Positions 1-10,159 of a stretch of 64,000 bases of DNA are shown piece by piece; the stretch's first letter is position 1; every line of letters starts with the position of its first letter. Source of the stretch: Rhexocercosporidium sp. MPI-PUGE-AT-0058 (lineage: Eukaryota > Ascomycota > Leotiomycetes > Helotiales); the NCBI GenBank assembly GCA_020746875.1, contig JAGTJL010000011.1, forward strand, positions 2,046,001-2,110,000, written 5' to 3'. A program made the position numbers and the translations under genes. A model generated the notes under the pieces. That model was given only the letters and a program-made list of their open reading frames with translations. It was not told the origin of the DNA and did no database searches.

Positions 1-1
1 A

Positions 2-844
2 ACCCGTGACGCGGTAATCATCGACTCGGTCATCGACTTCAATCCGGTCTCGAATCAAATTGGCACCGAGACTGCAGATAGTCTCCTTTCGCTTGTTTCA
101 GAGAACAACCTCACCGTTACACACATTCTTGAGACTCACGCACACGCAGACCATCTCACTGCTTCAACGTATCTTCAACAACAGCTCGTCAATCAGGGGA
201 AGCCACGTCCAGATATTGGCATTGGAGCACGCATCACTCAGGTTCAATCCACATTTGCCCCTAGATATGGGGTTCAGGACTCCGAGCTCTGCAATGTCTT
301 TGACAAACTCTTCCAAGATAACGAGGAATTCACGATTGGGACGTTAACTGCAAAGGTCCTTCATCTCCCTGGTCACACTCCTGATCATGTTGGCTACCTC
401 ATCGGTGAAAATGTGTTTACCGGGGACTCTATATTCAACCCAGACGTTGGATCCGCACGGGCTGATTTCCCTGGTGGCTCGGCTTTAGCTCTGTATAACT
501 CTACGAGAACCCTTTTGGATTTGCCAGGGCACTATCGCCTCTACGTTGGACATGATTATCCACCAGAGTCACGGGCAGAAAACGAGGCTGGCGAGAAATT
601 CAAACCTTACACGACTGTAAAGGAGCAGAGGGCGGATAACAAGCACGTTAATGATGGGACGACAGAAGAGGAGTTTCTAAAATTTAGATTGGAGAGGGAT
701 TCTGTGCTTGGAGAGCCGAGACTTCTGCACCAGTCTTTGCAATGGAATATTCGAGCTGGGAAGTTGCCAAAGGCAACAGGAGCTAGTGACATATTTCTCC
801 ACCTTCCCATCAAGGTTTCGAAGGAACTACTGAGCATAATGTAA
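2..844 (+). CDS. MBL-fold hydrolase, ETHE1/glyoxalase II-like (5' end outside window)
   Basis: An open frame runs from the left edge to a TAA at 842-844, about 280 codons without an intron, so the start lies off the window. It carries the full metallo-beta-lactamase metal site: THAHADH near residues 47-53, a His in LPGHTPDHVGY, the Asp of FTGDSIF and the late His of YVGHDYPP. This layout is that of the persulfide dioxygenase (ETHE1) and hydroxyacylglutathione hydrolase branch, which cleaves or oxidises glutathione thioester or persulfide substrates at one or two metal ions. The first in-frame ATG inside the window (413) is internal, because the metal-binding His cluster lies upstream of it. 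Base composition is normal and no stop interrupts it, so it looks functional. The exact substrate cannot be read from sequence; fungal members are often secondary-metabolism or detoxification enzymes. Confidence 0.93.
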   Translation, partial: TRDAVIIDSVIDFNPVSNQIGTETADSLLSLVSENNLTVTHILETHAHADHLTASTYLQQQLVNQGKPRPDIGIGARITQVQSTFAPRYGVQDSELCNVFDKLFQDNEEFTIGTLTAKVLHLPGHTPDHVGYLIGENVFTGDSIFNPDVGSARADFPGGSALALYNSTRTLLDLPGHYRLYVGHDYPPESRAENEAGEKFKPYTTVKEQRADNKHVNDGTTEEEFLKFRLERDSVLGEPRLLHQSLQWNIRAGKLPKATGASDIFLHLPIKVSKELLSIM

Positions 845-1568
845 GGAGCTAAATTGTAAAGCAGGTATATTGTAGCCTGATAGTAGGGGTGGAAATATTA
901 TAGGTTCTCCCAGTAGGCAATGGCACAAATTGAGCGAAAATATGGATTTTACTGAGAAGCTCTTTGGTACTAGATTTTGTCATTGCCAGCTGAAGTCCAG
1001 AAGTCGTATCAAGTATTTTTTCCAGAGTGCAAAAAGCTACAAAATAGGAATGTAAGCATCCACGCATCTGTTCAATGGTCTTACGTACATGGGCACGACT
1101 GAGACCTTATCTGAAATTTAATGACAAGTCTGTAAACTAGAATCAGTAGAAGCTTGCATGGACATCCATTAAAGGACTGCACAAACATCTAGGTATGCCG
1201 TCAAGCCAGCCTCGTCAACACTTTTCTGCCACAATCCTCTGTTATCGTTCAATTCAAAAATATCGCACTCGGTTGTCTCTGCAAAATTGCTCCCGTTGCC
1301 TTAGGGTTTGAGAATTAATTCGTATGTTTAATTGTTGGGAGTCTATTTCTGAGTTTTGCTTGTGCTGATGTTTTAGTATGGAATTATAATCGTAGGGATG
1401 GGAGGAGTGCCACCTTCGTTGGATGGAAGGGAAGGTTGCGACTATTATGGGCATGATATTGGCGAGAAGGAGGGGGAATCGAGAAGCGAGATTCGAGATT
1501 CCCAAATGATAACCTAAAATCTCTCCACCTGTACAACTACCAACCAATGAACAACTTACTGTAACCAA
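845..1568. other. intergenic, no gene seen
   Basis: This stretch lies between the end of the MBL-fold gene and the stop codon of the aldehyde dehydrogenase relic, so the two genes are tail to tail. Short open frames occur on both strands but none resembles a protein family. It probably holds both 3' untranslated regions. Confidence 0.6.
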
Positions 1569-2520
1569 TCAATCTTTCCAAATAACAGTTTTCGTAATCA
1601 AAAACTCCTCTAATCCCTCCTTAGCATTGAAACGACCCCATCCACTATTCTTCACCCCACCATGCGGCAGAACAGGTTCATCATGAACCGTCATGCTATT
1701 GATATGAACAGCCCTACACGTACACCTCAGTCAATATCTTCCCAGATGGGAGTGTTTTCTTAGACGTCGGTTAGGATTGTGGGGGTGATGTTGATGGTTT
1801 TGTTTCCGCTTGAGGTTGTGGAGTCGAGGGTGGGGAGGGGCCGTTGAGGAGGTGAGAACCGGATGAGAGGGATGAGGAGATGAGATTTTAGACTCGGGTT
1901 TTGGACTGTGCGGTTACGAGGTTGGGGAGGGGTGTGTCCGAGGGTTTGGCGAGTACTTCTTTGGTGGAGGAGAGGGAAGCGGAGGCGATGGATGTGTGGA
2001 GAATAATGCGGTCGGTGGACATTCAGATTTATCCTGATTGTATCACCAGTTTCGTTAATCACATTCGAATTTTCAAAACAAGCCCAAAGAAAAGTAGTAA
2101 CTCGCCCTCAAGAAAGCACCAGCAATAATCCCTGGGACAGCAACCCTAAAATCCGCATCCTCACAAACAATTGCACTATTCTTCCCTCCCAACTCCATCA
2201 AACACAGCTTCAAATTCTCTCCACAAACTTTAGCGATTTTCCTTCCTGTCGCTGTGCTACCTGTGAAATTAATTTTGCGAACAGCAGGATGTTCAACCAT
2301 TACTTTTACGACTTCGGCGGCATCCGAGGGACGACAGGAGATGATGATGAGACATCCGGGGGGAAGTCCGGCTTCCTGGAATGCGAGTCCAAGGAGGTGG
2401 TAGCATCGAGGTGAGAGTTCGGAGGATTTGATTACGGTGGTGTTGCCGGTTGCGAGGGCTTGCGAGGGCACAGGCAGCTGAGCGGATTCCGAATGCGAAG
2501 GGTGCGTTCCTTTCTCAAAT
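1569..2520 (-). pseudogene. aldehyde dehydrogenase relic (salicylaldehyde dehydrogenase-like)
   Basis: Reading the minus strand gives recognisable ALDH blocks in order: NAPFAFGIRSAACALA (about 2510-2465), the NAD-binding and loop region with FTGSTATGRKIAK and LMELGGKNSAIVCEDAD (2440-2140), and the C-terminal [13 protein letters not shown] and [11 protein letters not shown] ending in TGA at 1569-1571. It is dead. A 10-bp duplication (GCCCTCGCAA, near 2455-2475) shifts the frame. A probable 60-70 bp intron with GT and CAG ends lies near 2054-2122. Just after it the block expected to read GQICMST has TAA for Gln and TGA for the catalytic Cys. Further stops follow (for example in TILTDV*ENTPIWED), and roughly 100 residues between that block and the C-terminal block are missing. 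The N-terminal third is absent, replaced at about 2521 by unrelated sequence. The family call is firm; the salicylaldehyde-type subfamily is from memory of block wording. Confidence 0.88.
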
Positions 2521-2654
2521 TAGCTTGAATTCTGTTGCTACTCGTTTTCACTTTGTTGATGCACCCGGCGCTCTCCCTTCTAGGGCTTTCATTGTCGCTG
2601 TATCGATCCTACCCAGAGCATCTTTCCCCGCCAGACCTGTAAAGACGTCCTTGA

Positions 2655-2685
2655 ACGTCGAGCACCCCCCTTCCGCCCACCTCGC
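2655..2685. repeat. left TIR of the Fot1-like element
   Basis: 31 bp, the exact reverse complement of 4423-4453. The same terminal sequence, one base different in the tenth position region, ends the 755-bp element at 15081-15835, and one more arm occurs at 34271-34293. Confidence 0.95.
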
Positions 2686-2749
2686 GTAATATCAGCACTC
2701 TCTATTCAACACTTAATAATTCTATTCTACGTCAACTTCTATATAAGAA

Positions 2750-4323
2750 ATTGTAGAGTCAGAATCTCCTTCTAATTCTGGTTCTACTGATGTAATTTGA
2801 CGCTTTCTAGCCGCAATTTGAGCCGCCTAAATAGCACGTATTATCGCAAACTTGGAATTTGAGTTAGTTTGGACTTTCCTCTTTTTCCTTAGCCTTAACT
2901 GCTCTAATCGCTCTTCTAACTCTCTAATTCTTATATTTGCCTTCCCTAATTCGTAATCCTTTTCATTAAATCTTTTTATAATCTTCCTAAAGAGTAAACG
3001 TTGCGTCGGATGCTAATTATGTGATTCGCTTGCTAAAGTGCGTATTTATAAACGAAGATCTTTCGTAGCTTTAGGAGTCTGTAACTAAATGGAAGTGCTA
3101 GAAGGCTCGGGAGGTGGCGTTACTACTTTGTGAGACTCTTAGAGAGCCGGAGTTGTCGATTTATTACTATTTTCTAGTAATAACGGGCTTATTAAGGGTT
3201 TCGCCAGAGATACCGGCTATAATTTACTAGTTTTTTACCTAGATTTGATATTAGAAGGAGTAATAGTATCTCGGCGTGCTTTTTGATAGCAAAGAAGGAA
3301 ATTGCGCTTACTAATTAGCGTGAAATCAATTAAAGAACTTAATTTATGTAATTCCTTCCGGTAAGCGCGCTTTAGCGTAAAGAAAACCGTCAAATCCAAG
3401 GGTTATAAGACGTGTGACGTATATGCGGGTAAATATAATAAAAATATATTGTTTTTAAGGCACTTCTAAAGGAATTCCGTAGTCTTATGGCTTCCGTGGC
3501 CGTCTAGAATGAGGAGTCTTGCTGAATGATTACGTGGATCCGTTTGAGGGATAAACACCTTTACTAGCTATTTAAGAGCCGTATCGTCGGTCGTCCACTT
3601 ATTATCGGTTGTAGTAAAGTGCCAGTCATTAAATACGTCTAATTAAGACGGAAACCACTGTTGCTACACCGATTTTCCCTTGTAAATTATAAGAGGTTAT
3701 ATAAAGACTCCGGTTATAAAGACACATTTAATGATTGACGTCCAAGTACGTGAGCCTGGCTGTTTTCCTTAAATCTTGCGCTTTTCGGCGTGCCTTATGA
3801 CGAATCCATTAAGACCGTAGCCTTCCATAATACCGGTCTCGTCCATATTCTATCGTTGGCTAGCTGGAATAGCCTTAATAGCTAGGATCTCTAGTTTTTA
3901 GAACTAGGGCTTAATAACTTCGGAATAAGCGCAGTTAACACGTATAAAATCGACATATATTTGCCTCTTCGTCTTTAGAATAGGATTCCGTGCCAAAAAC
4001 TTGTAAATCCAGTGTCTTCCGAGTAGTAAATAGTCTCCTTAAAGAGCTAGAAGTCTCTTTCCAAAAAGCTTAATCTGTGCATGCGTAACTCCACGGCCAA
4101 GAGACTCCTGAGTCAAAATCCAATCAATCAATCGACTCTCCACTACCGTAAGTAGCCTTTACAAGTGGCTAGCACCTTCCTGGCGTGATAAAGTAGTTGC
4201 GTTGCGGCCACGAAGTGTAGACCTCGGAATACCCCACTCAAGCGATGCCTTTCGCAAAGATTTGCCATTTGCGATCTCTGCAAGCGCAGACATGACGTCA
4301 TACTTAGTATATTGAGGCTTCAT
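2750..4323 (-). pseudogene. Fot1/pogo-type transposase, RIP-inactivated
   Basis: The frame opens with an ATG at 4323 (minus strand) and reads MKPQYTKYDVMSALAEIAN then GKSLRKASLEWGIPRSTLRG, the psq-type helix-turn-helix that binds the terminal repeats in Fot1/pogo transposases. It continues through a CENP-B-like second DNA-binding region (WILTQESLGRGVTHAQIK). Stops appear soon after, for example CAA to TAA after SHL near 4175, and multiply toward the DDE catalytic half, which I could not read cleanly. Expected full length is about 530 residues, which fits the space up to roughly 2750. The C-terminal limit is inferred from element length rather than from a visible stop. Confidence 0.85.
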
Positions 4324-4422
4324 AATGAGAGCAAGTCACATTCCAAATTTGAGAAGAATTGATTAAAGAATCAAGGAGTAATTAATTATTTAAGTTGGTG
4401 GGTAGATGTAGCGGTGAGTTAA

Positions 4423-4453
4423 GCGAGGTGGGCGGAAGGGGGGTGCTCGACGT
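4423..4453. repeat. right TIR of the Fot1-like element
   Basis: Perfect inverted partner of 2655-2685. It is followed by GA, which also precedes the left TIR. Confidence 0.95.
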
Positions 4454-4860
4454 GATATGGCGAAGGCAGTTCAAACATTCCTGTGGCGCAACGATTAGTA
4501 CACGTCATAGAGAAGAGGATCTGCTCACGTCTCTGTAACTAATAGCTATCATCTTTTGTAGAGTTGTCAGCGTCATGCTATTCCACACGCCTGGAATATC
4601 TAGTAAGGCGTTAAATCCAGCCGTAAACTTCTCATCCAAGAGAAGTCCCTTCAGCTTCTTCAGCTTACAACCCCGCAGGCAAGCTTTCCATCGCAACTAT
4701 GCCTTCGTGTCGCGTTGTAATTATGCCTCGCAGTCGGTTGGTCGGTCCTTGTTGGAATGCTGCTCGTTGAGGCATGTTTTCAAGTCTTCGTTAATGTCTC
4801 GCGGAGGTCAGCTTTCATTTAAGGCAGAGAGGAACTATACTCACTAAAGGTATAAGGATC

Positions 4861-6030
4861 AACCGTCCACTACTTGTCAATCGGGAGGAGGAACTCTCGC
4901 GCAGCTTAAATTCTGTGCTGTCCACAGAGACACTCGAGTCAGAAGCCTTACGGGAAGACTAACTCCGGACATCTATCCGGCTAATTAATCAAGAGTTTAC
5001 AAGCTATGACGTTCGAGTCACGAAGGACAACATCGAGAATTTACTAATCAACTTCCGCTTCGATATGATTTCGCACCTTTAAGCGACAACATCGATATTT
5101 TCGAAAGCACTGTTTTAAATAATTAATATACTTAGTATTTAAGTCTCGGTGCTTGTGCTACTAGAAGTGAAGTACATCTAGACTAATACGGGCTGACCCT
5201 CTAAAGGTCCGCCGTCTCTCTGCCTTAAGTCTTAAGTCTTCCGCTTTACTTTAAGTCTGTCTTATAGCTACAGACTCATGCTCTAAGGACAAGGGATTGA
5301 ATAAAGTTTCTTCTGGAATCGGGGACGTATATTACCTAGTTATTAATAGGTAGCTTAAAATAGACGCTTCCTAAAATGGATAGGTCCAGCTCATGGCTCC
5401 CGAAGTTAATAGATGCCAAAATTAATACTATTAAAAACTAATAGATCTTATAATGCCTCCCAAACTTAATAGCTCTTAAATTAAATAATGCCTCTAGAGA
5501 TTAATAGCTCTTACCCCGCTTATAACCACCGGTAGTTTTGAGTCTCCTCTTCTATCTCCCTTTCCTCGTATCCCTTTTCCTCCACTCTTTCCCTTCCTCT
5601 CCTTCCTTTCCTTCACTTCCTTCTTCTCCACCTCCTCTCCCTATTACTATATTCATTTAAGTTTTGGCGTCTTCTGTTTTTATCATAGATATTATTCCAG
5701 CATGCGCTATCACTACAGGCGGCATTATCTCTCTTTCTTCTCAGTCGTCTTCGCCCATGCTTTGTTCGATTCGTGGGTTACTTGTCGGTTCTCGTATTAA
5801 AACATCTCATGTATCCATACCTCCTTCGTCGACATCGATTCTTCGGGCCATGGAGCCGAGCAAGCGCAGCTCTACAGATCACTTGCATTTCAATAAACCT
5901 CTTTTGTATCAGTTTCGTTATCTACTATCAAGCATACAGCGAGAACTAACGACTGCATAGGGAGGTTCTTCAACTGGCTTGCTCCTTCTGCTCGCATTCC
6001 CAATTGTCCGCAGGCTCTCCTATGAGGTCT
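4861..6030. other. degenerate, AT-drifted spacer with pyrimidine tract
   Basis: No intact gene. It contains many CAA-to-TAA type stops, short imperfect repeats of an AATAGCTCTTA-like motif around 5400-5515, and a strong C/T-only tract at about 5535-5650 rich in CCTTCC and TCTCC. A plus-strand frame at 5664-5960 is open but unlike any family I know. Confidence 0.5.
5535..5650 (+). repeat. polypyrimidine tract
   Basis: About 115 bp that is almost purely C and T on the plus strand. Such tracts can form triplex or act as promoter T/C boxes in fungi; nothing downstream is an intact gene. Confidence 0.7.
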
Positions 6031-6035
6031 TTTAC

Positions 6036-6400
6036 CGAGGTGGCTGATGCAGAAGTCGATATGCGTTAGGGGGGCAAATGCTAAGAAAAAGCCGGGGTAG
6101 AGTCGGATGAGGGATGTACTATAGCCTTCGTCAGCGAAATAAAAGTGAGTGATCGGGGTGTTAGTAGAAGAGCAGCGCGCTATAGCGACGCTGAAGAGGC
6201 TATAAAAGCCTTCGTTCATTTGAAATTAGACGGTTATTAAGCCGCGCTAGAAGAATTAGGCAGTTAAGAGATAGCCAGTAAGAGACTTAATAAGGCGGCA
6301 GTACGGATGCATAAGCTATATAATAACAGTATACCAACCAAGTATAGCGTTAAACGCGGCGTAAAAGTGCGGTCGGAACTCTTTCATAGTAGTAATCTGC
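6036..6400 (+). pseudogene. unrecognised RIP-mutated coding remnant
   Basis: The plus strand reads as protein-like sequence with stops only where CAA or CAG would become TAA or TAG: VESDEGCTIAFVSEIKVSD, RRAARYSDAEEAIKAFVHLK, RLNKAAVRMHKLYNNSIP and GVKVRSELFHSSN. The composition (charged, helix-forming) is that of a real former gene and not of random AT DNA. I do not recognise the family. A 109-codon open frame on the opposite strand (5890-6219) is best seen as its antisense shadow. It may belong to a transposon, because the sequence around it is repeat-like. Confidence 0.35.
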
Positions 6401-6939
6401 GTATATAATGTTTCATCGATTACATCTAATTTAAGTACAGTTCCGGTAAGTATTTAGAAGACATTACGGGCCTAGATAATAAAGTCGGAGTAACTATTTT
6501 CGCTGTCTTGAGTCTTTAGCAGACTATTTTAGTAATCATCGTCAGTTAAATTAAAGTTAGTGGTAAAAGAGTTTAAAAAATAACTAAAGCTTAATTCGCC
6601 TTTTGCCAGCTTATATTATACGAGAACTCTCACGGCCCTTACGAGACGTAGCCGTAGCCTTGTAACGACGTTGAAGAATATATAGCGGTCTGTCGTAAAT
6701 TTAAATAAGTAAATTGTTACGAACGCCCCGCGTCCCGTGATACTGGGCCACGGGATAACGTAGTACTTAAGATTATAAGCTCAGAAGAATAAGAGTTCCA
6801 GAAGAAAGATACTAAGAGAATATTACTCTTAAAAGTATTCTTTTAAAAGATCTTAATACTTAAGGTTGTATAAGTTATATATTATATAATTATTATTATC
6901 GGTAAACAATTAAAAAGCAACTTAGCTCTTATATTACGC
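6401..6939. other. AT-rich degenerate DNA before the gypsy LTR
   Basis: No gene seen. A short GC-rich patch at about 6720-6765 (CGCCCCGCGTCCCGTG) stands out from the RIP-like background. A hairpin-like AGAATATTACTCTTAA...TTAAAAG stretch lies at 6815-6855. Confidence 0.5.
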
Positions 6940-7213
6940 GATCACGGAATTACGTAATAAACTACTAGATTACTAAAGTTCAGAGATCTAAGACCGATAA
7001 GACTTGGCGGTCTTAGCGGTCGTATACTATAAAATTTTTATATAAGACTAGCACGTCTACTATTAAATAAGAGCTTCGTGCTTAGTTAAAAATAATATCT
7101 TAATTATATTAATTATTATTTATTCCTTTATACGTAATATACTTACTTCTCGATCCTTAAGATTAATATAATTTATTATATTTATACCGAGTAAATATAT
7201 GAACCGTGATATT
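6940..7213 (+). repeat. 5' LTR of gypsy element 1
   Basis: Aligns with 14182-14453 through ACGTAATAAAC, AAGTTCAGA, TATAAGAGCTTCGTGCTTA and GAACCGTGATA blocks. Differences are mainly C/T and G/A. Outer boundaries are approximate, to within about 10 bp. Confidence 0.85.
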
Positions 7214-7379
7214 TTAAGCACTTTCTCGTCAAAAGTACCGACTTACGTATATTATATTATTTCTTACGCTAAAAAACTAAGTACTCAGCTCGTAAAGTAA
7301 TACTATCGGTATACTTTTATTATTCGCATTTATTTTTAAAGAAAAAAGCTATAAAACAAGCGAAGATAAAAAGATGCCC

Positions 7380-8250
7380 GATATTTAAAATAATCTAACG
7401 CACGAGCTTCAAGAAACTTTAAAAGTTAAACTTCTCGATATTTTCTAAGGAAATCGAAGGGATTTAAAGACTTTTATCTTTTAAATAGAATTTTATTAAT
7501 ACTTTAACGATAAAAATTTCTTTATTAGCGAAAGCTACGCTTTTTGGACGGTATTATATTTTAAAAGCGAAGCTATATAATAAATCGAGCTATTCTTTAA
7601 GAATTACTTCGAAAACGAAAATATTTGTAAAGTTATATTTATTATATAAATTATATTTAAAACTTAAAAAAGATTTAAAAAAGAAATTCGACGAATATTC
7701 GGCGATATTAATGAAATTAAAATAATAAAAACTTATTTATATAACTTAAAGTAAATCAATAGCGTAATAGCTTACGCTACGGAATTCTAGAAGCACGCTA
7801 ATAAGATTAGCTGAAACTCTTAATTACTTAGTAATTATTATTAACGAGGATTTAAGGATTATATTCGATTAAAACTTATTCGGATTAATCCTTAAGCTAA
7901 AGATATTCTTACTTTTATTAAATAAATAGTCAAGATCGATAATCATTTATAGAGTTCAAACGCGAATAATAAACGTACGTAAAAGAAAGCCAAAAGCAGT
8001 TTAATTATTAATAAAACAAAAGACGCCGACGGCAAGATAACTTTAAGAATAACTAGTAATCGGATTTTATAAAATATAACGCTACTTATAAAAGAAGAAA
8101 AAGCAAAGCGCGATAAAAGAGATTATCGAAGGAGATTCTAAACGAGCGGTGCGAAAAGAAGTTATATTACGAATGTAGTTTCTCGAGATATATAATAAGC
8201 TTATACTATAGGAAAGAAGCTAAAAAGAAATAAATTAACTTTTTAAGACG
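7380..8250 (+). pseudogene. gypsy gag relic
   Basis: The plus strand reads GNRRDLKTFIF, NDKNFFISESYAFWTVLYF, KRFKKEIRRIFGDINEIK and similar blocks broken by TAA stops. These correspond to the retrotransposon gag matrix/capsid part of fungal Ty3 elements (typical wording: F.GNR.DLK.F..Q...Y). No intact zinc knuckle was found; Cys codons near 8160-8210 may be its remains. Confidence 0.65.
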
Positions 8251-8515
8251 AAAAGCGTACGATTTTATTAAAAGATGTTTAATTTAGCGTTACTTATTAC
8301 TATATAACGATAAACGAGCTTAACGCTAATTATATCTATAATCAAATCGAGGGTAATAATAATAAAGAGAATAACAAATAAAACGAAACAAATAATAATT
8401 ATATTCATTAATCTATAATAAGACCCGAGTCCAACGACTAAACTTAATAAAACGAGCGATATATTTAATAATAAGTATTCGAAATTACGCGTAAAGTATA
8501 AAACTCGGAGGATAT

Positions 8516-8796
8516 TGTGGAGGGGAAAACACCAAGCACACAACAAGAGGGTAGCAAAGCAAGTGCCGGAGGGTAAACGTAGGAAATACCTATTTGAAGA
8601 ATACTAAAGATATCATATATCTAAGGAGTATAATCTATTAAGGGAGAGGAGAGGTATAGTTTAAATAAGAAGGAAAAGTTATAATAGTAAGAATTATTAT
8701 TGTCCTTAAAGGATGTTGCCTTAGAGGCTATCTTAAATACAGCAAGATGCAGCTCAATCACGTGACAAATGGGTCTCTGAGGTCAACCCCACCACA
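8516..8796 (+). mobile_element. 281-bp solo LTR or MITE inside gypsy element 1
   Basis: A compositionally normal block in a RIP desert. It starts TGTGGAGGGG and ends CCCCACCACA, so its first and last 10 bases are inverted repeats with one mismatch. ATAT borders both sides. TG...CA ends suit a solo LTR; the longer inverted end also suits a small non-autonomous DNA element. It contains no coding frame. Confidence 0.7.
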
Positions 8797-10159
8797 ATAT
8801 AATTAATATTAAGAAGAGCGAAGACTTATAATATTAAAGTAATATTATATTATTAAAATTAAAATTTTCTAAATCCTAAAAGTACGAAATCTAGCGAATC
8901 ACTTAGCGGAAGGAATACGTTACTTGCGAGGCTTTTAATATTAAGCATTAAATAAATATTAATATAAGAATTACTTATATTAAACTAAGAGTCGTCTTAC
9001 GCGAAAGACCGCAGTAAGGCGAAGAATATAAAGTAGTTTTTCGAAGCAACTTACGTATCGTTTAAAGAACGGCAGACGTCGAAAATAACGTTTTTCGGAC
9101 GTACGTTTAATAAATCGCACTCGACGAAATACTATTCCGATAAACAGCGGTGTAAATAAACGTAAGAGATATATACGAAATTATCGCGAAGACGCTATAA
9201 AACCGGATATAAGTTAATTTACGAGATAATTTAAAAATATATTACGAAAGACTATTTAAATTATTCGTAATTTTAAGAACGAATTAATTATATCGTATCT
9301 TTTATAAGGATTTAAAGAATTGATAATAAGAAAATATATTAACCGAAGAAGTTTACGTTAAAGGAATAAACTTACGTACGCTTATAATTATAAAAAAAAA
9401 TTACTTAACCTTCGAAGTTAATATTTAAGAAATGAAATTATGAATTATAATAAATTCCGAAGCGTAAAAGAACTTTATATTTCTTATTATTACGATTCAG
9501 TATCTCTTATTTACCGAAGATAAAAAGAACAGGTATTAATTAATATTTGCCGACAGAAGACTTACCGCAAATAACCTAATCGAAGTATAAATAAAGCGAT
9601 TATATATAAGAATCGGCGAATACTCCGAATATATTTAATTTAATATAATCAAAACTAAAAAATATAATACTATTTTAAAGCTATTATAAATATAGCTTTA
9701 TAATTTTAAGATCGACTGGAAAATATAAAAGCTAAAGTTCAGTAATTATAAAAGCTATTTTTAACATAAGAAAACAGCGAAAGGCTTAAGAGAATTAAAC
9801 GTAATTTTTAAGAAAGAGCTAAAGGATAAAATAACAGGCTTTATAATAATTAATATACTGTTAAAATATAAACGATTTAAAGTATTATTTAAAAAGGAAT
9901 TAAGTAGTAGCGCTTTATTTAAATATTAGAATTACGATTACCGAATCGAATTAACTAAAAGTACGAAACTATTATTTTAATTATTATAAGAATATTTAAT
10001 TATAAATTTAATAATGATTAAGAATTAATAAAAACTTAACGAAAGGATTTATTTAAGAGTTTAAATCCTTTTAAAGAAGTAACGTTTTCTTTATAATGAA
10101 GAAAGACGATAAGCGAAGAATATATATCGATTACCGTCAATTAAACGATATTACTAAGA

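Larger units (their letters stand above)
2655..4453 (-). mobile_element. Fot1/pogo (Tc1-mariner) DNA transposon, RIP-mutated, 1799 bp
   Basis: Perfect 31-bp terminal inverted repeats (2655-2685 and 4423-4453) begin ACGTCGAGCACCCCCC. Length and single minus-strand transposase match the Fot1/Flipper class of about 1.8-1.9 kb. Outside both ends lies the dinucleotide GA instead of the TA normally duplicated by this superfamily. The interior is depleted of CpA and carries C-to-T stops, so the copy cannot make transposase. Confidence 0.93.
2525..4860 (-). pseudogene. dead host gene split by the Fot1-like transposon; possible dynamin-type relic
   Basis: Two minus-strand pieces, about 4860-4454 and 2654-2525, join in the same frame if the transposon at 2655-4453 and one copy of its GA duplication are removed (reads RHI then KDVFTG). 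The upstream piece includes KFTAGFNALLDIPGVW and MTLTTLQKMIAISYRD; the downstream piece includes AGKDALGRIDTATMKALEG. Every in-frame stop (TAA, TAG or TGA) is explained by one C-to-T change from CAA, CAG or CGA, as RIP would give. Spacing of the FNALL and W blocks, followed by an acidic, helix-like tail, loosely recalls the stalk and GTPase-effector region of fungal dynamin-like proteins, but I saw no G-domain motif, so that is a guess. The relic runs straight into the ALDH fragment near 2520. Confidence 0.4.

Noticed and set aside
1..844. Gene start at the ATG at 413
   Set aside because: The essential THAHADH metal motif lies upstream in the same open frame, so the true start is outside the window.
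6000..6035. RRLSYEVF, reminiscent of ferric reductase-like membrane proteins
   Set aside because: Only eight residues match and the flanking reading does not continue the family.
5890..6219. 109-codon minus-strand frame
   Set aside because: The plus strand over the same bases reads as RIP-mutated protein with Gln-to-stop changes, so this is its antisense shadow.
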